Below are positions 56,674 to 64,000 of a DNA stretch of 64,000 nucleotides, one piece after another; the stretch's first letter is position 1; every line of letters starts with the position of its first letter. The translations under genes were made by a program, and so were the position numbers. This DNA is from Streptomyces phaeofaciens (GTDB taxonomy: Bacteria; Actinomycetota; Actinomycetes; Streptomycetales; Streptomycetaceae): assembly GCF_014648915.1 (NCBI RefSeq), contig NZ_BMSA01000003.1:434001-498000 (forward strand), given 5' to 3'. The notes beneath the pieces were generated by a model. It was not told the DNA's origin. It saw only the letters and a program-made list of their open reading frames with translations, and searched no databases.

Positions 56674-57270
56674 TCAGCCCGCCCTGCGGCCCCGGCGGAC
56701 GCTCCGGAACGTCACGACGGCCGCGGCGACGGCCGCCAGGGCCAGACCGGTGACCGCCTGTGCGGTCCCGGGACCGTGCGCGGCCGGCGCCTCGTCGGCG
56801 GCGACGGCGAGCGGTGCGGCACCGCCGCCGCCCGCGCGCACGGGAGCGACCGGGATGTCGGGGGACGTCGGCTCGTAGGGCAGCGCCGGGTCGACCGGCC
56901 GCGGCGGGTCGTACGGCAGCGCCGCCGCGACGACCTTGATCCGGCCCTTCACCTCGAAGTCGACGCAGGTGATCTTCACGTCGTAGGTGCCGGCCTCGAC
57001 CGAGGAGCGGACCTGGGTCTCGCCGACGAGCGTGCCGCCGGTGCCGACGAGACGGGCGTCCGCGACGAACGCCTCCGACACCGCGAGCGCCGATCTGCCC
57101 GCGCAGCCGGTGACCCGCAGGGCGACCTCGGCGCCCGCGACGGGGGCCGTGGGCGTCAGCGTGACGCTTCCGCCACCGTCGTCGCCCTCGCCCATCGCGT
57201 AGGCGGTCGGAATGAGCACCGCGGCGACGGCCGCGACACCCGCACACAGAGTGACCTTGAGAGAACTCAT
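56674..57270 (-). CDS. Secreted, membrane-anchored protein in a sortase operon
   Basis: A 198-residue protein. Signal peptide at about residues 1-26 (LCAGVAAVAAVLIPTAYAMG), a beta-rich domain with two cysteines (VTGCAGRS and VKITCVDFEVKG), a Pro-rich linker, then a C-terminal hydrophobic helix at about 172-188 and basic end RSVRRGRRAG. The tail resembles a cell-wall anchor without a clear LPXTG motif, so it may be membrane-bound or sorted by another signal. Directly before the class F sortase gene; a 23-bp tandem repeat lies upstream. Confidence 0.8.
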   Translation of the reverse strand: MSSLKVTLCAGVAAVAAVLIPTAYAMGEGDDGGGSVTLTPTAPVAGAEVALRVTGCAGRSALAVSEAFVADARLVGTGGTLVGETQVRSSVEAGTYDVKITCVDFEVKGRIKVVAAALPYDPPRPVDPALPYEPTSPDIPVAPVRAGGGGAAPLAVAADEAPAAHGPGTAQAVTGLALAAVAAAVVTFRSVRRGRRAG

Positions 57271-57391
57271 CGTGAACCTCCAGCTATCTGGAGGCTCCCC
57301 CGGAAGGACCCGCGGCGCATCCTCGAGCGGGGTCTCACTACTCCGTACGGGTAACGTCCCGCTCCCGCCGGGTTTCGACGCACGGCGGCCC

Positions 57392-57552
57392 GACGGGGTC
57401 GGATCCCGGGGCCGGAAGGAGCCGGATCCCGGGGCCCGACGGGGTCAGGTCCCGGGGTCGGACGGGGTCGGGTCCCAGGGCCCGACGGGGTCAGGTCCCG
57501 GGGTCGGACGGGGTCAGGTCCCGGGGTCGGACGGGGTCAGGTCCCGGGGGTC
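57392..57552. repeat. Seven copies of a 23-bp tandem repeat
   Basis: Seven units of GACGGGGTCAGGTCCCGGGGTCG type lie head to tail from 57392 to 57552. Units 3, 5 and 6 are identical; the others vary at one to several positions. The block is between the start of the sortase-operon gene (57270) and the stop of the HAD phosphatase gene (57551), both on the minus strand, overlapping the latter by two bases. Each unit contains the self-complementary core GGTCCCGGG-like palindrome, so stable hairpins are possible. It does not code. Confidence 0.9.
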
Positions 57553-58330
57553 AGACGAGGTCCACCAGGTCCGCGATCGAGTCGACGATGTTGGTCGGGC
57601 GGTACGGGTAGCGGTCGATGTCCGCCCGGCCGGTCAGCCCGGTGAGGACGAGGAAGGTCTCCATCCCGGCTTCGAGCCCGGCGAGCACGTCCGTGTCCAT
57701 CCGGTCGCCGATCATGGCCGAGGTCTCCGAGTGGGCGCCGATCGCGTTGAGGCCGGTCCGCATCATCAGCGGGTTGGGCTTGCCGACGAAGTACGGCTCC
57801 TTGCCGGTCGCCTTGGTGATGAGCGCGGCCACGGCTCCCGTCGCCGGCAGCGCGCCCTCGGCCGAGGGCCCGGTCTCGTCGGGGTTCGTCGCGATGAAGC
57901 GGGCACCCCCGTTGATCAGCCGGACGGCCCGTGTCATCGCCTCGAACGAATAGGTACGCGTTTCGCCCAGAATGACGAAATCGGGCTCCGAGTCCGTCAG
58001 GACGTACCCGATGTCGTGCAGGGCCGTGGTCAGGCCCGCCTCGCCGATCACGTACGCGGTACCGCCGGGGTGCTGCTTGTCGAGGAACTGCGCCGTCGCC
58101 AGGGCGGACGTCCAGATGTTCTCGGCCGGCACGTGCAGGCCCATGCGGGTGAGGCGGGCGTGCAGGTCCCGCGCGGTGTAGATCGAGTTGTTCGTCAGGA
58201 CGAGGAACGGCTTGCCGGAGTCACGCAGTTTCTTCAGGAAGGCGTCGGCGCCGGGGATCGGAACGCCCTCGTGGATGAGCACGCCGTCCATGTCGGTGAG
58301 CCACGACTCGATGGGCCTGCGGTCTGCCAT
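57551..58330 (-). CDS. HAD-IIA (NagD-like) phosphatase
   Basis: A 259-residue haloacid dehalogenase-superfamily phosphatase of the NagD subgroup. Motif I is WLTDMDGVLIHEG, motif II VLTNNSIYTARDL with the threonine, motif III lysine in YFVGKPNPLMM and motif IV acidic GDRMDTDVLAGLEAG. The order and spacing of the four motifs and the size of the cap are those of the subgroup. Would dephosphorylate small phosphates such as nucleotides. ATG 58330 is normal. The last bases overlap the 23-bp repeat region. Transcribed towards the sortase pair. Confidence 0.9.
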   Translation of the reverse strand: MADRRPIESWLTDMDGVLIHEGVPIPGADAFLKKLRDSGKPFLVLTNNSIYTARDLHARLTRMGLHVPAENIWTSALATAQFLDKQHPGGTAYVIGEAGLTTALHDIGYVLTDSEPDFVILGETRTYSFEAMTRAVRLINGGARFIATNPDETGPSAEGALPATGAVAALITKATGKEPYFVGKPNPLMMRTGLNAIGAHSETSAMIGDRMDTDVLAGLEAGMETFLVLTGLTGRADIDRYPYRPTNIVDSIADLVDLV

Positions 58331-58438
58331 GTGCGGGATCTCCTGCCGTACGCATGTACGCGGTGCTGCGTCGGCTCCAGACTAGCCACGGCCCGATCTT
58401 GAGGGAATGGCCCGATTCAGGGCGTCCACCCACTGGAC

Positions 58439-59422
58439 TCAGGGGCGTCTGCGGGCCCGGGCGAGGACCGCGCCCGCGGCGAGGAGGAGAGTGGCGCCCA
58501 CGACGAGGGCGGCGGCGGACAGGGGGCCGGTGCTGGCGAGTTCCTCGATCGTGCCGGTCACGTCGGTGGACTCGGCGGGCCCGGGTGTCCCGACAGCCTG
58601 CACACCGGGTTTCTCGGCCGGGGCGGAGGTGCGGCCGGGGGGCGGGGAGGCGGCGGCCGAGGTGGCGGGGGCGGGATCGGAGCCGGAGTCCGCGTCGGGG
58701 ATGGTCTCCGGGGCGGTCTCGGGGGTGCGGCCGGACTCGGGGTCGGTGGCGGCGTCCGTCTCGGCGTCCGTCTCGGGGTCGGGGTCGGGGGCGGCCTCGC
58801 GCTCGTGCTCCGGCTCGGTGCCGGGCTCGGTCTCGGGCTCGGGCTCGGTCCTGACCGCGAAGCGGTAGTCGTTCGACTGCCCGACCCAGTCGCCGTCGTC
58901 GCCGTGCCGCTGGACGACGGCCGCGTTGACGGTGATCTCGTCGGGCGGGGTGTCGGAGGTGAGCGCCAGGCGCAGCCGGACGGTGAGGGTGCGGCCGGGG
59001 CCGACCGTGAACCCGGAGAAGCCGCCGGCGGACCCCTGGGGATCGTCGGCGAACGCTCCGACGAGTTCGTCCTCGTCGGTGGGCTCGAAGCGGACGGGGT
59101 GGGCGCGGCCGGCGGCGTAGAACTCCAGGCGGGGCTGGGAGGGCTTCAGCGCGCGCTGTTCGTCGACCAGGACGACGACCGGGTGGATCCCGGTGCAGGT
59201 GCCGCGGGTGGTGTTGGTGAGGTCGAGGTACCAGGTGCCGGGGCGGCCGCCGGCCCGGTAGGTGCCGGGGCCGCCGTGCAGGCGAGTGGTGAGGGGGAAG
59301 GCGCCGTTGTCCGCGCCGGCGCAGCGCGGACCGCCGCCGTCGGCCGCGCCGGCCGTCGCGGGCACGGCGAGCAGGGCGGCGGCTGCGGCGAGGCAGAGGG
59401 GGACGGGCTTGCACAGTCGCAT
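58439..59422 (-). CDS. LAXTG-type cell-wall-anchored surface protein
   Basis: A 327-residue secreted protein. Signal peptide at about residues 1-26 (LCLAAAAALLAVPATAGA). A beta-rich domain of about 155 residues has WYLDLTNTTRGTC and LTVRLRLALTSD. A Glu/Asp/Pro/Thr-rich linker at about 190-270 follows, then LASTG near residue 295, a hydrophobic helix and basic end RARRRP. LAXTG is the motif of Streptomyces class E sortases (as in chaplins), so it is probably linked to the cell wall. No sortase of that class is adjacent; the class F enzyme 2 kb away is a less likely partner. ATG 59422 is chosen by the signal peptide. Confidence 0.85.
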   Translation of the reverse strand: MRLCKPVPLCLAAAAALLAVPATAGAADGGGPRCAGADNGAFPLTTRLHGGPGTYRAGGRPGTWYLDLTNTTRGTCTGIHPVVVLVDEQRALKPSQPRLEFYAAGRAHPVRFEPTDEDELVGAFADDPQGSAGGFSGFTVGPGRTLTVRLRLALTSDTPPDEITVNAAVVQRHGDDGDWVGQSNDYRFAVRTEPEPETEPGTEPEHEREAAPDPDPETDAETDAATDPESGRTPETAPETIPDADSGSDPAPATSAAASPPPGRTSAPAEKPGVQAVGTPGPAESTDVTGTIEELASTGPLSAAALVVGATLLLAAGAVLARARRRP

Positions 59423-59600
59423 GGACACATGAGCCTGTGGGAAGCGGGGCCCGTCGGGGCGACGCCATTCCGTATGACCATACGATTCCGCCCGATCGGC
59501 GTACGCGCCGTCGCCTCCCCGGCCGTGCCCTCCCCGGCCGGCCCCTGCCTCGGGCGCCCAGGCCTTCCGTCGGTCGCCCCGACCTGAAGCGCCCCCGCCC

Positions 59601-60707
59601 TCACCCCACCCCCCACCCGAACACCGGCGCCAGCAGTAGTTGGGCCGCGCCCTCCGCGACGCCCCGTGCCCCGCCGGTGGCGAGGCGGACCGGTACCGGG
59701 CCCTCGTGGGCGCCCTCGCGGCGGGCGCGTGCGGCAAGGACGTCGGCGACGCCGTGGACGAAGGGCTCGGGGGCGGCCGTGATCGTACGGCCACCGAGCA
59801 GCACGAGGTCGATGTCGAGCAGCCCGGCCAGGTTCGCCGCGCTCTCGCCGAGCACACGGGCCGCCTCGCCGACGTCTCCCCGTTCCATGGCGGCCAGGCA
59901 CAGCACCTCGACGCAGCCCCGGTTCCCGCACGGGCAGGGCGGCCCGTCCAGCTGGATGACCTGGTGGCCGAACTCCCCGGCCCCGGTCCTGGCCCCCCGG
60001 TGCACGGTTCCGCCGAGCACCAGGCCGGCACCGAGTCCCGTACCGAGGTGGAGGTAGGCGAAGGAGCCCCGCTCGCCGGCCACGGCGAGGCCGAGGGCGG
60101 CGGCGTTGGTGTCCTTGTCGACGACGACGGGCAGGCCGAGCCGCGCGGCGAGGGCGTCCCGCAGGGGGAAGCCGTCCCACTCGGGGAATCCGGTGACCCG
60201 GTGCAGTACGCCGTGGATGTGGTCCAGGGGGCCGGGCAGGGCCACGCCGACGCCGAGCAGGGAGGTGCCCGCGCCCCGGCCCAGCGTCCCGGCCTCCCGC
60301 ACCACCGCGTCCAGGACGGCCTCCGCCCCCGCGCCCAGGTCCAGCGGCACGCGCCGCTCGCCCACCACGGTCCCGTCGAGGTCGGCCAGCACCGCCCGCA
60401 GCTCGTCGCGGTCCAGGTGGACGCCGACCGCGTGTCCGGCCTCGGGGACCAGCCGCAGCACCGTGCGCGGCTTGCCGCCGGTGGACGCGCGGTGGCCCGC
60501 CTCCGCGGCGAAGCCCTCCTCCCGCAGCCGTGCGGTGATCTTGCTGACGGCCTGCGGGGTCAGCCGGGTGCGCTCGGCGAGTTCGAGACGGCTGATGCCG
60601 TCCGGTCCGGCCGACCGCAGCAGGTCCAGCACCAGCGCGGCGTTGTGGCTGCGCAGGGCCGGCAGGTTCACACCGGTCGGGCCGCCGCCTCCGTTCGTCC
60701 TGTTCAC
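59601..60707 (-). CDS. ROK-family transcriptional repressor
   Basis: A 368-residue ROK-family (NagC/XylR-like) regulator. N-terminal winged helix at about residues 20-75 (ISRLELAERTRLTPQAVSKI), then the actin-like sugar-kinase fold with LHLGTGLGAGLVLGG, the zinc motif CPCGNRGCVE, and GAGEFGHQVI. Sugar kinase activity is not expected. It is divergent from the oxidoreductase gene with only 56 bases between, which contain a 27-base imperfect palindrome, its probable operator. Confidence 0.92.
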   Translation of the reverse strand: MNRTNGGGGPTGVNLPALRSHNAALVLDLLRSAGPDGISRLELAERTRLTPQAVSKITARLREEGFAAEAGHRASTGGKPRTVLRLVPEAGHAVGVHLDRDELRAVLADLDGTVVGERRVPLDLGAGAEAVLDAVVREAGTLGRGAGTSLLGVGVALPGPLDHIHGVLHRVTGFPEWDGFPLRDALAARLGLPVVVDKDTNAAALGLAVAGERGSFAYLHLGTGLGAGLVLGGTVHRGARTGAGEFGHQVIQLDGPPCPCGNRGCVEVLCLAAMERGDVGEAARVLGESAANLAGLLDIDLVLLGGRTITAAPEPFVHGVADVLAARARREGAHEGPVPVRLATGGARGVAEGAAQLLLAPVFGWGVG

Positions 60708-60730
60708 CCTCTCATTCTCTCCTCCGCTTG

Positions 60731-60757
60731 CACTTTGGCAACAGCGTTGCGAAAGTG
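60731..60757. promoter_or_regulatory. Probable ROK operator
   Basis: CACTTTGGCAAC at 60731-60742 and GTTGCGAAAGTG at 60746-60757 are inverted repeats with one mismatched pair and a three-base spacer. It is centred between the divergent ROK and oxidoreductase starts and would cover both promoters. Confidence 0.75.
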
Positions 60758-60763
60758 GATCCC

Positions 60764-61831
60764 ATGACTGGTACTCCCCTCCGCGTGGGCCTGGTGGGTT
60801 ACGGCCTCGCCGGCTCCGTCTTCCACGCCCCGCTGATCGCCGCCACCGACGGCCTCGCTCTCGACACGGTGGTCACCTCGAACCCCGAGCGGCAGGAGCA
60901 GGCCCGCGCCGGGTTCCCGGAGGTGACCGTCACCGCGACCGCCGACGACCTCCTCGCCCGCGCCGACGAGCTGGACCTCGTCGTCATCGCCTCCCCGAAC
61001 AAGACGCACGTCCCGCTGGCGACCGCCGCCCTCGAGGCCGGCCTGCCGGTCGTCGTCGACAAGCCGGTGGCGGGCACGGCGGCCGAGGCCCGCGAGCTGG
61101 CGGCGCTCGCCGAGAAGCGCGGCCTGCTCCTCTCCGTCTTCCAGAACCGCCGCTGGGACAACGACTTCCTGACCCTGCGCCGGCTCGTGGCCGACGGCGA
61201 GCTGGGTGACGTATGGCGCTTCGAGTCCCGCTTCGAGCGGTGGCGTCCGCAGCCGAAGGGCGGCTGGCGGGAGTCCGGCGACCCCGCAGAGATCGGAGGT
61301 CTGCTGTACGACCTCGGCAGCCACCTCGTCGACCAGGCGCTGGTGCTGTTCGGCCCCGCCGTCTCCGTGTACGCCGAGGCGGACGTCCGCCGGCCGGGCG
61401 CGGAGACCGACGACGACACCTTCATCGCGGTCACGCACGCGAACGGCGTCCGCTCCCACCTCTACGCCTCCGCGACGACGTCCCAGCTCGGCCCGCGCTT
61501 CCGGGTGCTGGGCTCGAAGGCCGGATTCGTGAAGTACGGCCTCGACCCCCAGGAGGCGGAGCTGCGCGAGGGCGGGCGTCCGGGCCCCGGCTGGGGCGAG
61601 GAGCCGGAGGAGCTGTGGGGCCGCCTCGGCGCCGGGGAGTCCCCGCTGACCGGCGGCGGAAGCCCCGTTCGGACCCTCCCCGGCGACTACCCGGCCTACT
61701 ACGCTGCGGTGTCCAAGGCACTGATCGACGGCGGCCCGAACCCGGTGACCGCCGTCGAGGCGGCCGCCGCCCTCGATGTCCTGGAGGCGGCCCGCCGTTC
61801 GGCACGAGACGGAGTGGCGGTGACGCTGTAA
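60764..61831 (+). CDS. Gfo/Idh/MocA-family oxidoreductase
   Basis: A 355-residue NAD(P)-dependent sugar dehydrogenase-like enzyme. The nucleotide loop is LRVGLVGYGLAGSVFHAPLI at residues about 7-26, the EKP-type motif reads VVVDKPVAGTA, and the family GGLLYDLGSHLVDQAL gives the catalytic histidine. Closest in look to inositol/scyllo-inosose-type dehydrogenases. Start ATG 60764. Overlaps the UPF0303 start by one base (TAATG). Likely regulated by the divergent ROK protein in response to a sugar. Confidence 0.9.
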   Translation: MTGTPLRVGLVGYGLAGSVFHAPLIAATDGLALDTVVTSNPERQEQARAGFPEVTVTATADDLLARADELDLVVIASPNKTHVPLATAALEAGLPVVVDKPVAGTAAEARELAALAEKRGLLLSVFQNRRWDNDFLTLRRLVADGELGDVWRFESRFERWRPQPKGGWRESGDPAEIGGLLYDLGSHLVDQALVLFGPAVSVYAEADVRRPGAETDDDTFIAVTHANGVRSHLYASATTSQLGPRFRVLGSKAGFVKYGLDPQEAELREGGRPGPGWGEEPEELWGRLGAGESPLTGGGSPVRTLPGDYPAYYAAVSKALIDGGPNPVTAVEAAAALDVLEAARRSARDGVAVTL

Positions 61832-62340
61832 TGGGCACCCACGAGCTGACCCCGAAGTTCACCCCGGAGATCACCCCGACCCTGGAGGAGCTTCAGGCCC
61901 AGGAACGGCGGCTGGTCTTCCGCCAGTTCACCCACGACGACGCGTGGGAGCTCGGCTCCCTGCTGGTGGAGCTGGCGCGGGAGCGGCAGGCGCCGGTCGC
62001 GATCGACATCCACCGCGCCGGCCAGCAGCTCTTCCACGCGGCGCTGCCGGGTTCCGCCCCCGACAACGACGCGTGGATCGCCCGCAAGCGCCGGGTGGTG
62101 GAGCGTTTCGGCGCCTCCTCGTACCTGGTGGGCGCCCGCTGCCGTGCGAAGGGCACGACGTTCGAGGAGTCCTCCCGGCTGGACCCCGACACGTACGCGG
62201 CCCACGGCGGCTCCTTCCCCGTCAACGTCGACGGCGTCGGCATCATCGGCGCGGTGACGGTGTCGGGCCTGCCCCAGCTGGAGGACCACCGGTTCGTGGT
62301 GGGGGCGCTGGAGCAGTTCCTGGAGAAGTACCTGGGCTGA
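61831..62340 (+). CDS. UPF0303 / HbpS-like heme-degrading-domain protein
   Basis: A 169-residue protein of the UPF0303 (DUF336-related) family. It starts with a Thr/Pro-rich tail, then LEELQAQERRLVFRQFTHDD and WELGSLLVELARERQAPVAI in pieces, and the core GRQLFHA-type segment (RAGQQLFHAALPG) and HGGSFPVNVDGVGIIGAVTVSGL, which is the conserved glycine-rich fold. Homologues bind heme or assist sugar metabolism enzymes; the role here is unclear. Co-translated with the Gfo/Idh/MocA enzyme, so probably linked to its pathway. Confidence 0.85.
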   Translation: MGTHELTPKFTPEITPTLEELQAQERRLVFRQFTHDDAWELGSLLVELARERQAPVAIDIHRAGQQLFHAALPGSAPDNDAWIARKRRVVERFGASSYLVGARCRAKGTTFEESSRLDPDTYAAHGGSFPVNVDGVGIIGAVTVSGLPQLEDHRFVVGALEQFLEKYLG

Positions 62341-62436
62341 AGCGCCCGTAAGGGGCGCGGGGAACCGCGCGCCCGGCCACGGACGGCCCACGGCCGACCG
62401 ACCGGCGCGGTTCCCCGACCCCCGAGCGCGGAGCGC

Positions 62437-63294
62437 CTACGCGTCCTTGAACTCCTGCCGCTGGCGCCCCAGCCCCGTGATCTCCAGCTCCACCACGTCC
62501 CCCGCCCGCAGGAACGGCTTCGGCTCGGGCGCGCCCAGGGCCACCCCGGCCGGCGTCCCGGTGTTGATGACGTCCCCGGGGTAGAGCGTCATGAAGTGGC
62601 TGACGTACCGCACGACCTCCCCCACGGGAAAGATCTGTTCCGCCGTCGTCCCGTCCTGCTTGCGCTCACCGTTCACCCACAGCCTCAGGGACAGGTCCTG
62701 CGGGTCGGCGACCTCGTCCGCCGTCACCAGCCACGGCCCCAGCGGGTTGAACGTCTCGCAGTTCTTGCCCTTGTCCCAGGTCCCGCCCCGCTCGATCTGG
62801 AACTCCCGCTCGGACACGTCGTGCGCGACGGCGTACCCGGCGACATGGGCGAGCGCCTCCTCGGCCGACTCCAGGTAGCGGGCCGTACGCCCGATGACGA
62901 CCGCCAGCTCCACCTCCCAGTCGGTCTTGGTGGAACCGCGCGGGACGAGCACGGTGTCGTTCGGTCCGACGACCGTGTCCGCCGCCTTGAAGAAGATGAC
63001 GGGCTCGGCGGGCGGCTCGGCCCCGGTCTCCCGGGCGTGGTCGTGGTAGTTCAGCCCGATGCACACGATCTTGCCGATCCGGCCCAGTGGCGGTCCGATC
63101 CGCAGACCGGTCGCGTCGAGCACGGGCAGCTCACCGGATTCCGCCGCCGAGCGGACCCGGTCGAGCGCCGCGTCGTCCGCGAGCAGCGTGCCGTCGATGT
63201 CGTCCACGACACCGGACAGGTCCCGCAGGGTTGCGTCGGCGTCGAGCAGCGCGGGCCGCTCCGCTCCCGCCGTACCGACTCGCAGCAGCTTCAT
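62437..63294 (-). CDS. Fumarylacetoacetate hydrolase family protein
   Basis: A 285-residue FAH-family enzyme with the N-terminal extension of 2-hydroxyhepta-diene-dioate isomerase-like members. Metal ligands fit the family E-x-E...D pattern, in TDWEVELAVVIG and the following stretch; the core also has GLNYHDHARETG, KAADTVVGPNDTV, SEREFQIERGGTWDKGKNC in part, and GDVINTGTPAGVALG. Such enzymes hydrolyse or decarboxylate beta-diketo acids. Substrate unknown; common neighbours in Streptomyces are sugar-acid or fucose genes. ATG 63294 is preferred to upstream frame starts. Confidence 0.88.
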   Translation of the reverse strand: MKLLRVGTAGAERPALLDADATLRDLSGVVDDIDGTLLADDAALDRVRSAAESGELPVLDATGLRIGPPLGRIGKIVCIGLNYHDHARETGAEPPAEPVIFFKAADTVVGPNDTVLVPRGSTKTDWEVELAVVIGRTARYLESAEEALAHVAGYAVAHDVSEREFQIERGGTWDKGKNCETFNPLGPWLVTADEVADPQDLSLRLWVNGERKQDGTTAEQIFPVGEVVRYVSHFMTLYPGDVINTGTPAGVALGAPEPKPFLRAGDVVELEITGLGRQRQEFKDA

Positions 63295-63409
63295 GATCAC
63301 AGTCTCCCTAGATCGCGGGGCGCCCGCCGACGGGTGCAGCCATCGGAGGACTGGTCGATCCTCCAAGCTCGGCGTCCACTCCGCAATACCCGGTTCACGT
63401 ACTGGACCG

Positions 63410-64000
63410 TCACTTGTAGAGGACCGCGCGTTCGATCGCGGCCCATGTGGAGCTGGTGACCACGTACAGCGCGGCGGCCAGCGGTACGACGGCCACGGTG
63501 ACCAGTGTGAAGAAGGACATGAACGGCATGACCTTGGTGAGGGCGCCGATCCCGGGCACGTCCTGGCCGCCGGTCTCGGGCTGCGGCATCCGCCTGGCAC
63601 GCGTGTAGTTGAAGGAGGCGACGGCGGCGACCAGGGCGAACAGCGCGAGGTAGACCAGCCCGGCCCCGCCGAGGAGGCCGCCCCCGGCGAGGGCGTCCGT
63701 CCAGCGGCCGCCGAGGGGCGCGGCGAACAGCCGGTGGCCGAGCAGCTCGTTGGTCGTGCCGCCGATCGAGGAGCTGGAGAAGAGGTGGTAGAGCACGAAG
63801 AACGCGGGCAGCTGGAGCAGGCTGGGCAGACAGCCGGACACCGGCGACACCTTCTCCTCGGCGTGCAGGTCCAGCACGGCCTTCTGGAGCCGTTCGGGGT
63901 TCTTCGCGTGCTTTTTGCGCAGCTCGGCGATCCTCGGCTGCAACGCCGTACGGGCCTTCTGGCCGCGGGCGGCCGCCCGGGAGAGGGGGTGGACGAGGAG
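63410..64000 (-). CDS. YidC/Oxa1-type membrane protein insertase, 5' end outside window
   Basis: At least 197 residues of a YidC-family insertase; the frame is open to the right edge (LLVHPLSRAAARGQKAR...), so the start lies beyond. The visible part has the charged stretch IAELRKKHAKNPERLQK, SGCLPSLLQLPAFFVLYHLF (a hallmark of the family), and three further membrane helices, ending LYVVTSSTWAAIERAVLYK. It lacks the long lysine-rich tail of the main actinobacterial YidC, so it is probably a second, shorter paralogue. The apparent internal TTG at 63943 is not a start. Confidence 0.88.
   Translation of the reverse strand, partial: LLVHPLSRAAARGQKARTALQPRIAELRKKHAKNPERLQKAVLDLHAEEKVSPVSGCLPSLLQLPAFFVLYHLFSSSSIGGTTNELLGHRLFAAPLGGRWTDALAGGGLLGGAGLVYLALFALVAAVASFNYTRARRMPQPETGGQDVPGIGALTKVMPFMSFFTLVTVAVVPLAAALYVVTSSTWAAIERAVLYK

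Noticed and set aside
57392..57552. CRISPR array
   Set aside because: The 23-base units are directly joined with no unique spacers, and no cas genes are present.

Overview
The window is chromosomal DNA of a Streptomyces or very close relative. The signs are very high GC, frequent GTG and TTG starts, a cellobiose (ceb) locus with CebR boxes, a WhiJ-type regulatory trio, a PAS-GGDEF-EAL protein of the CdgA type and DasR-like sites in front of chitin-degrading enzymes. Gene order from the ceb locus rightwards (ceb, two-component system, cdgA, ehu-type transporter, AA10 chitin-binding protein) agrees with what I remember of the S. coelicolor SCO2794-SCO2833 region; this is recall, not a search.

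Region 1 (1-9205) is a compact, translationally coupled biosynthetic operon. It has a PrmC-like methyltransferase end, 4-amino-4-deoxychorismate (ADC) mutase, fused ADC synthase and a prephenate-dehydrogenase homologue, which together make the 4-aminophenylpyruvate / p-aminophenylalanine precursor. These are followed by an alpha-oxoamine synthase (PLP enzyme), an MFS exporter, two ATP-grasp ligases and a second small chorismate-mutase-like protein. There is no NRPS or PKS in the visible part. The product is unknown to me; this is one of the two best candidates for an undescribed system. A strong hairpin closes it at 9304-9343.

Region 2 (9420-15685) is the cellobiose regulon: cebR, divergent cebEFG and bglC, with CebR boxes before cebE and across the bglC start. 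Region 3 (15765-24034) is accessory: an Rpn-like protein, the ATPase / XRE-DUF5753 / DUF397 trio, and a three-gene operon of a membrane DnaJ-type zinc-finger protein, a trypco2 protein and a 1385-residue trypsin-STAND NTPase-repeat protein. That operon is the other strong candidate, probably a conflict or defence system. Region 4 (24142-28510) holds a CBM2-GH18 chitinase with a DasR-like site, an OmpR-type two-component system, and a divergent secreted protein whose promoter region carries two perfect DnaA-box matches.

Region 5 (28520-38684) has a spermidine-synthase-like methyltransferase, a TPR regulator, a histidine phosphatase, a PAP2 enzyme, a nuclease / unknown / SF1-helicase operon, a primase-polymerase-like gene and the first of three identical tRNA-Lys(CTT) genes. 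Region 6 (38746-49305) has an M6-like protease, cdgA, an LLM oxidoreductase, an Asp/Glu-racemase-family protein, a 2-hydroxyacid dehydrogenase, an ehuBCDA-type amino-acid/ectoine ABC transporter, an IclR regulator and tRNA-Lys 2. Region 7 (49271-64000) has an acyl-CoA ligase, a DUF3592 protein, an AA10 LPMO with a near-perfect DasR site, an SPFH protein with a 15-bp minisatellite, a cell-wall amidase, tRNA-Lys 3, a class F sortase pair with a 23-bp tandem repeat upstream, a NagD-like phosphatase, an LAXTG surface protein, a ROK regulator with its operator and divergent oxidoreductase/UPF0303 pair, a fumarylacetoacetase-family enzyme and the 3' part of a YidC-like insertase.
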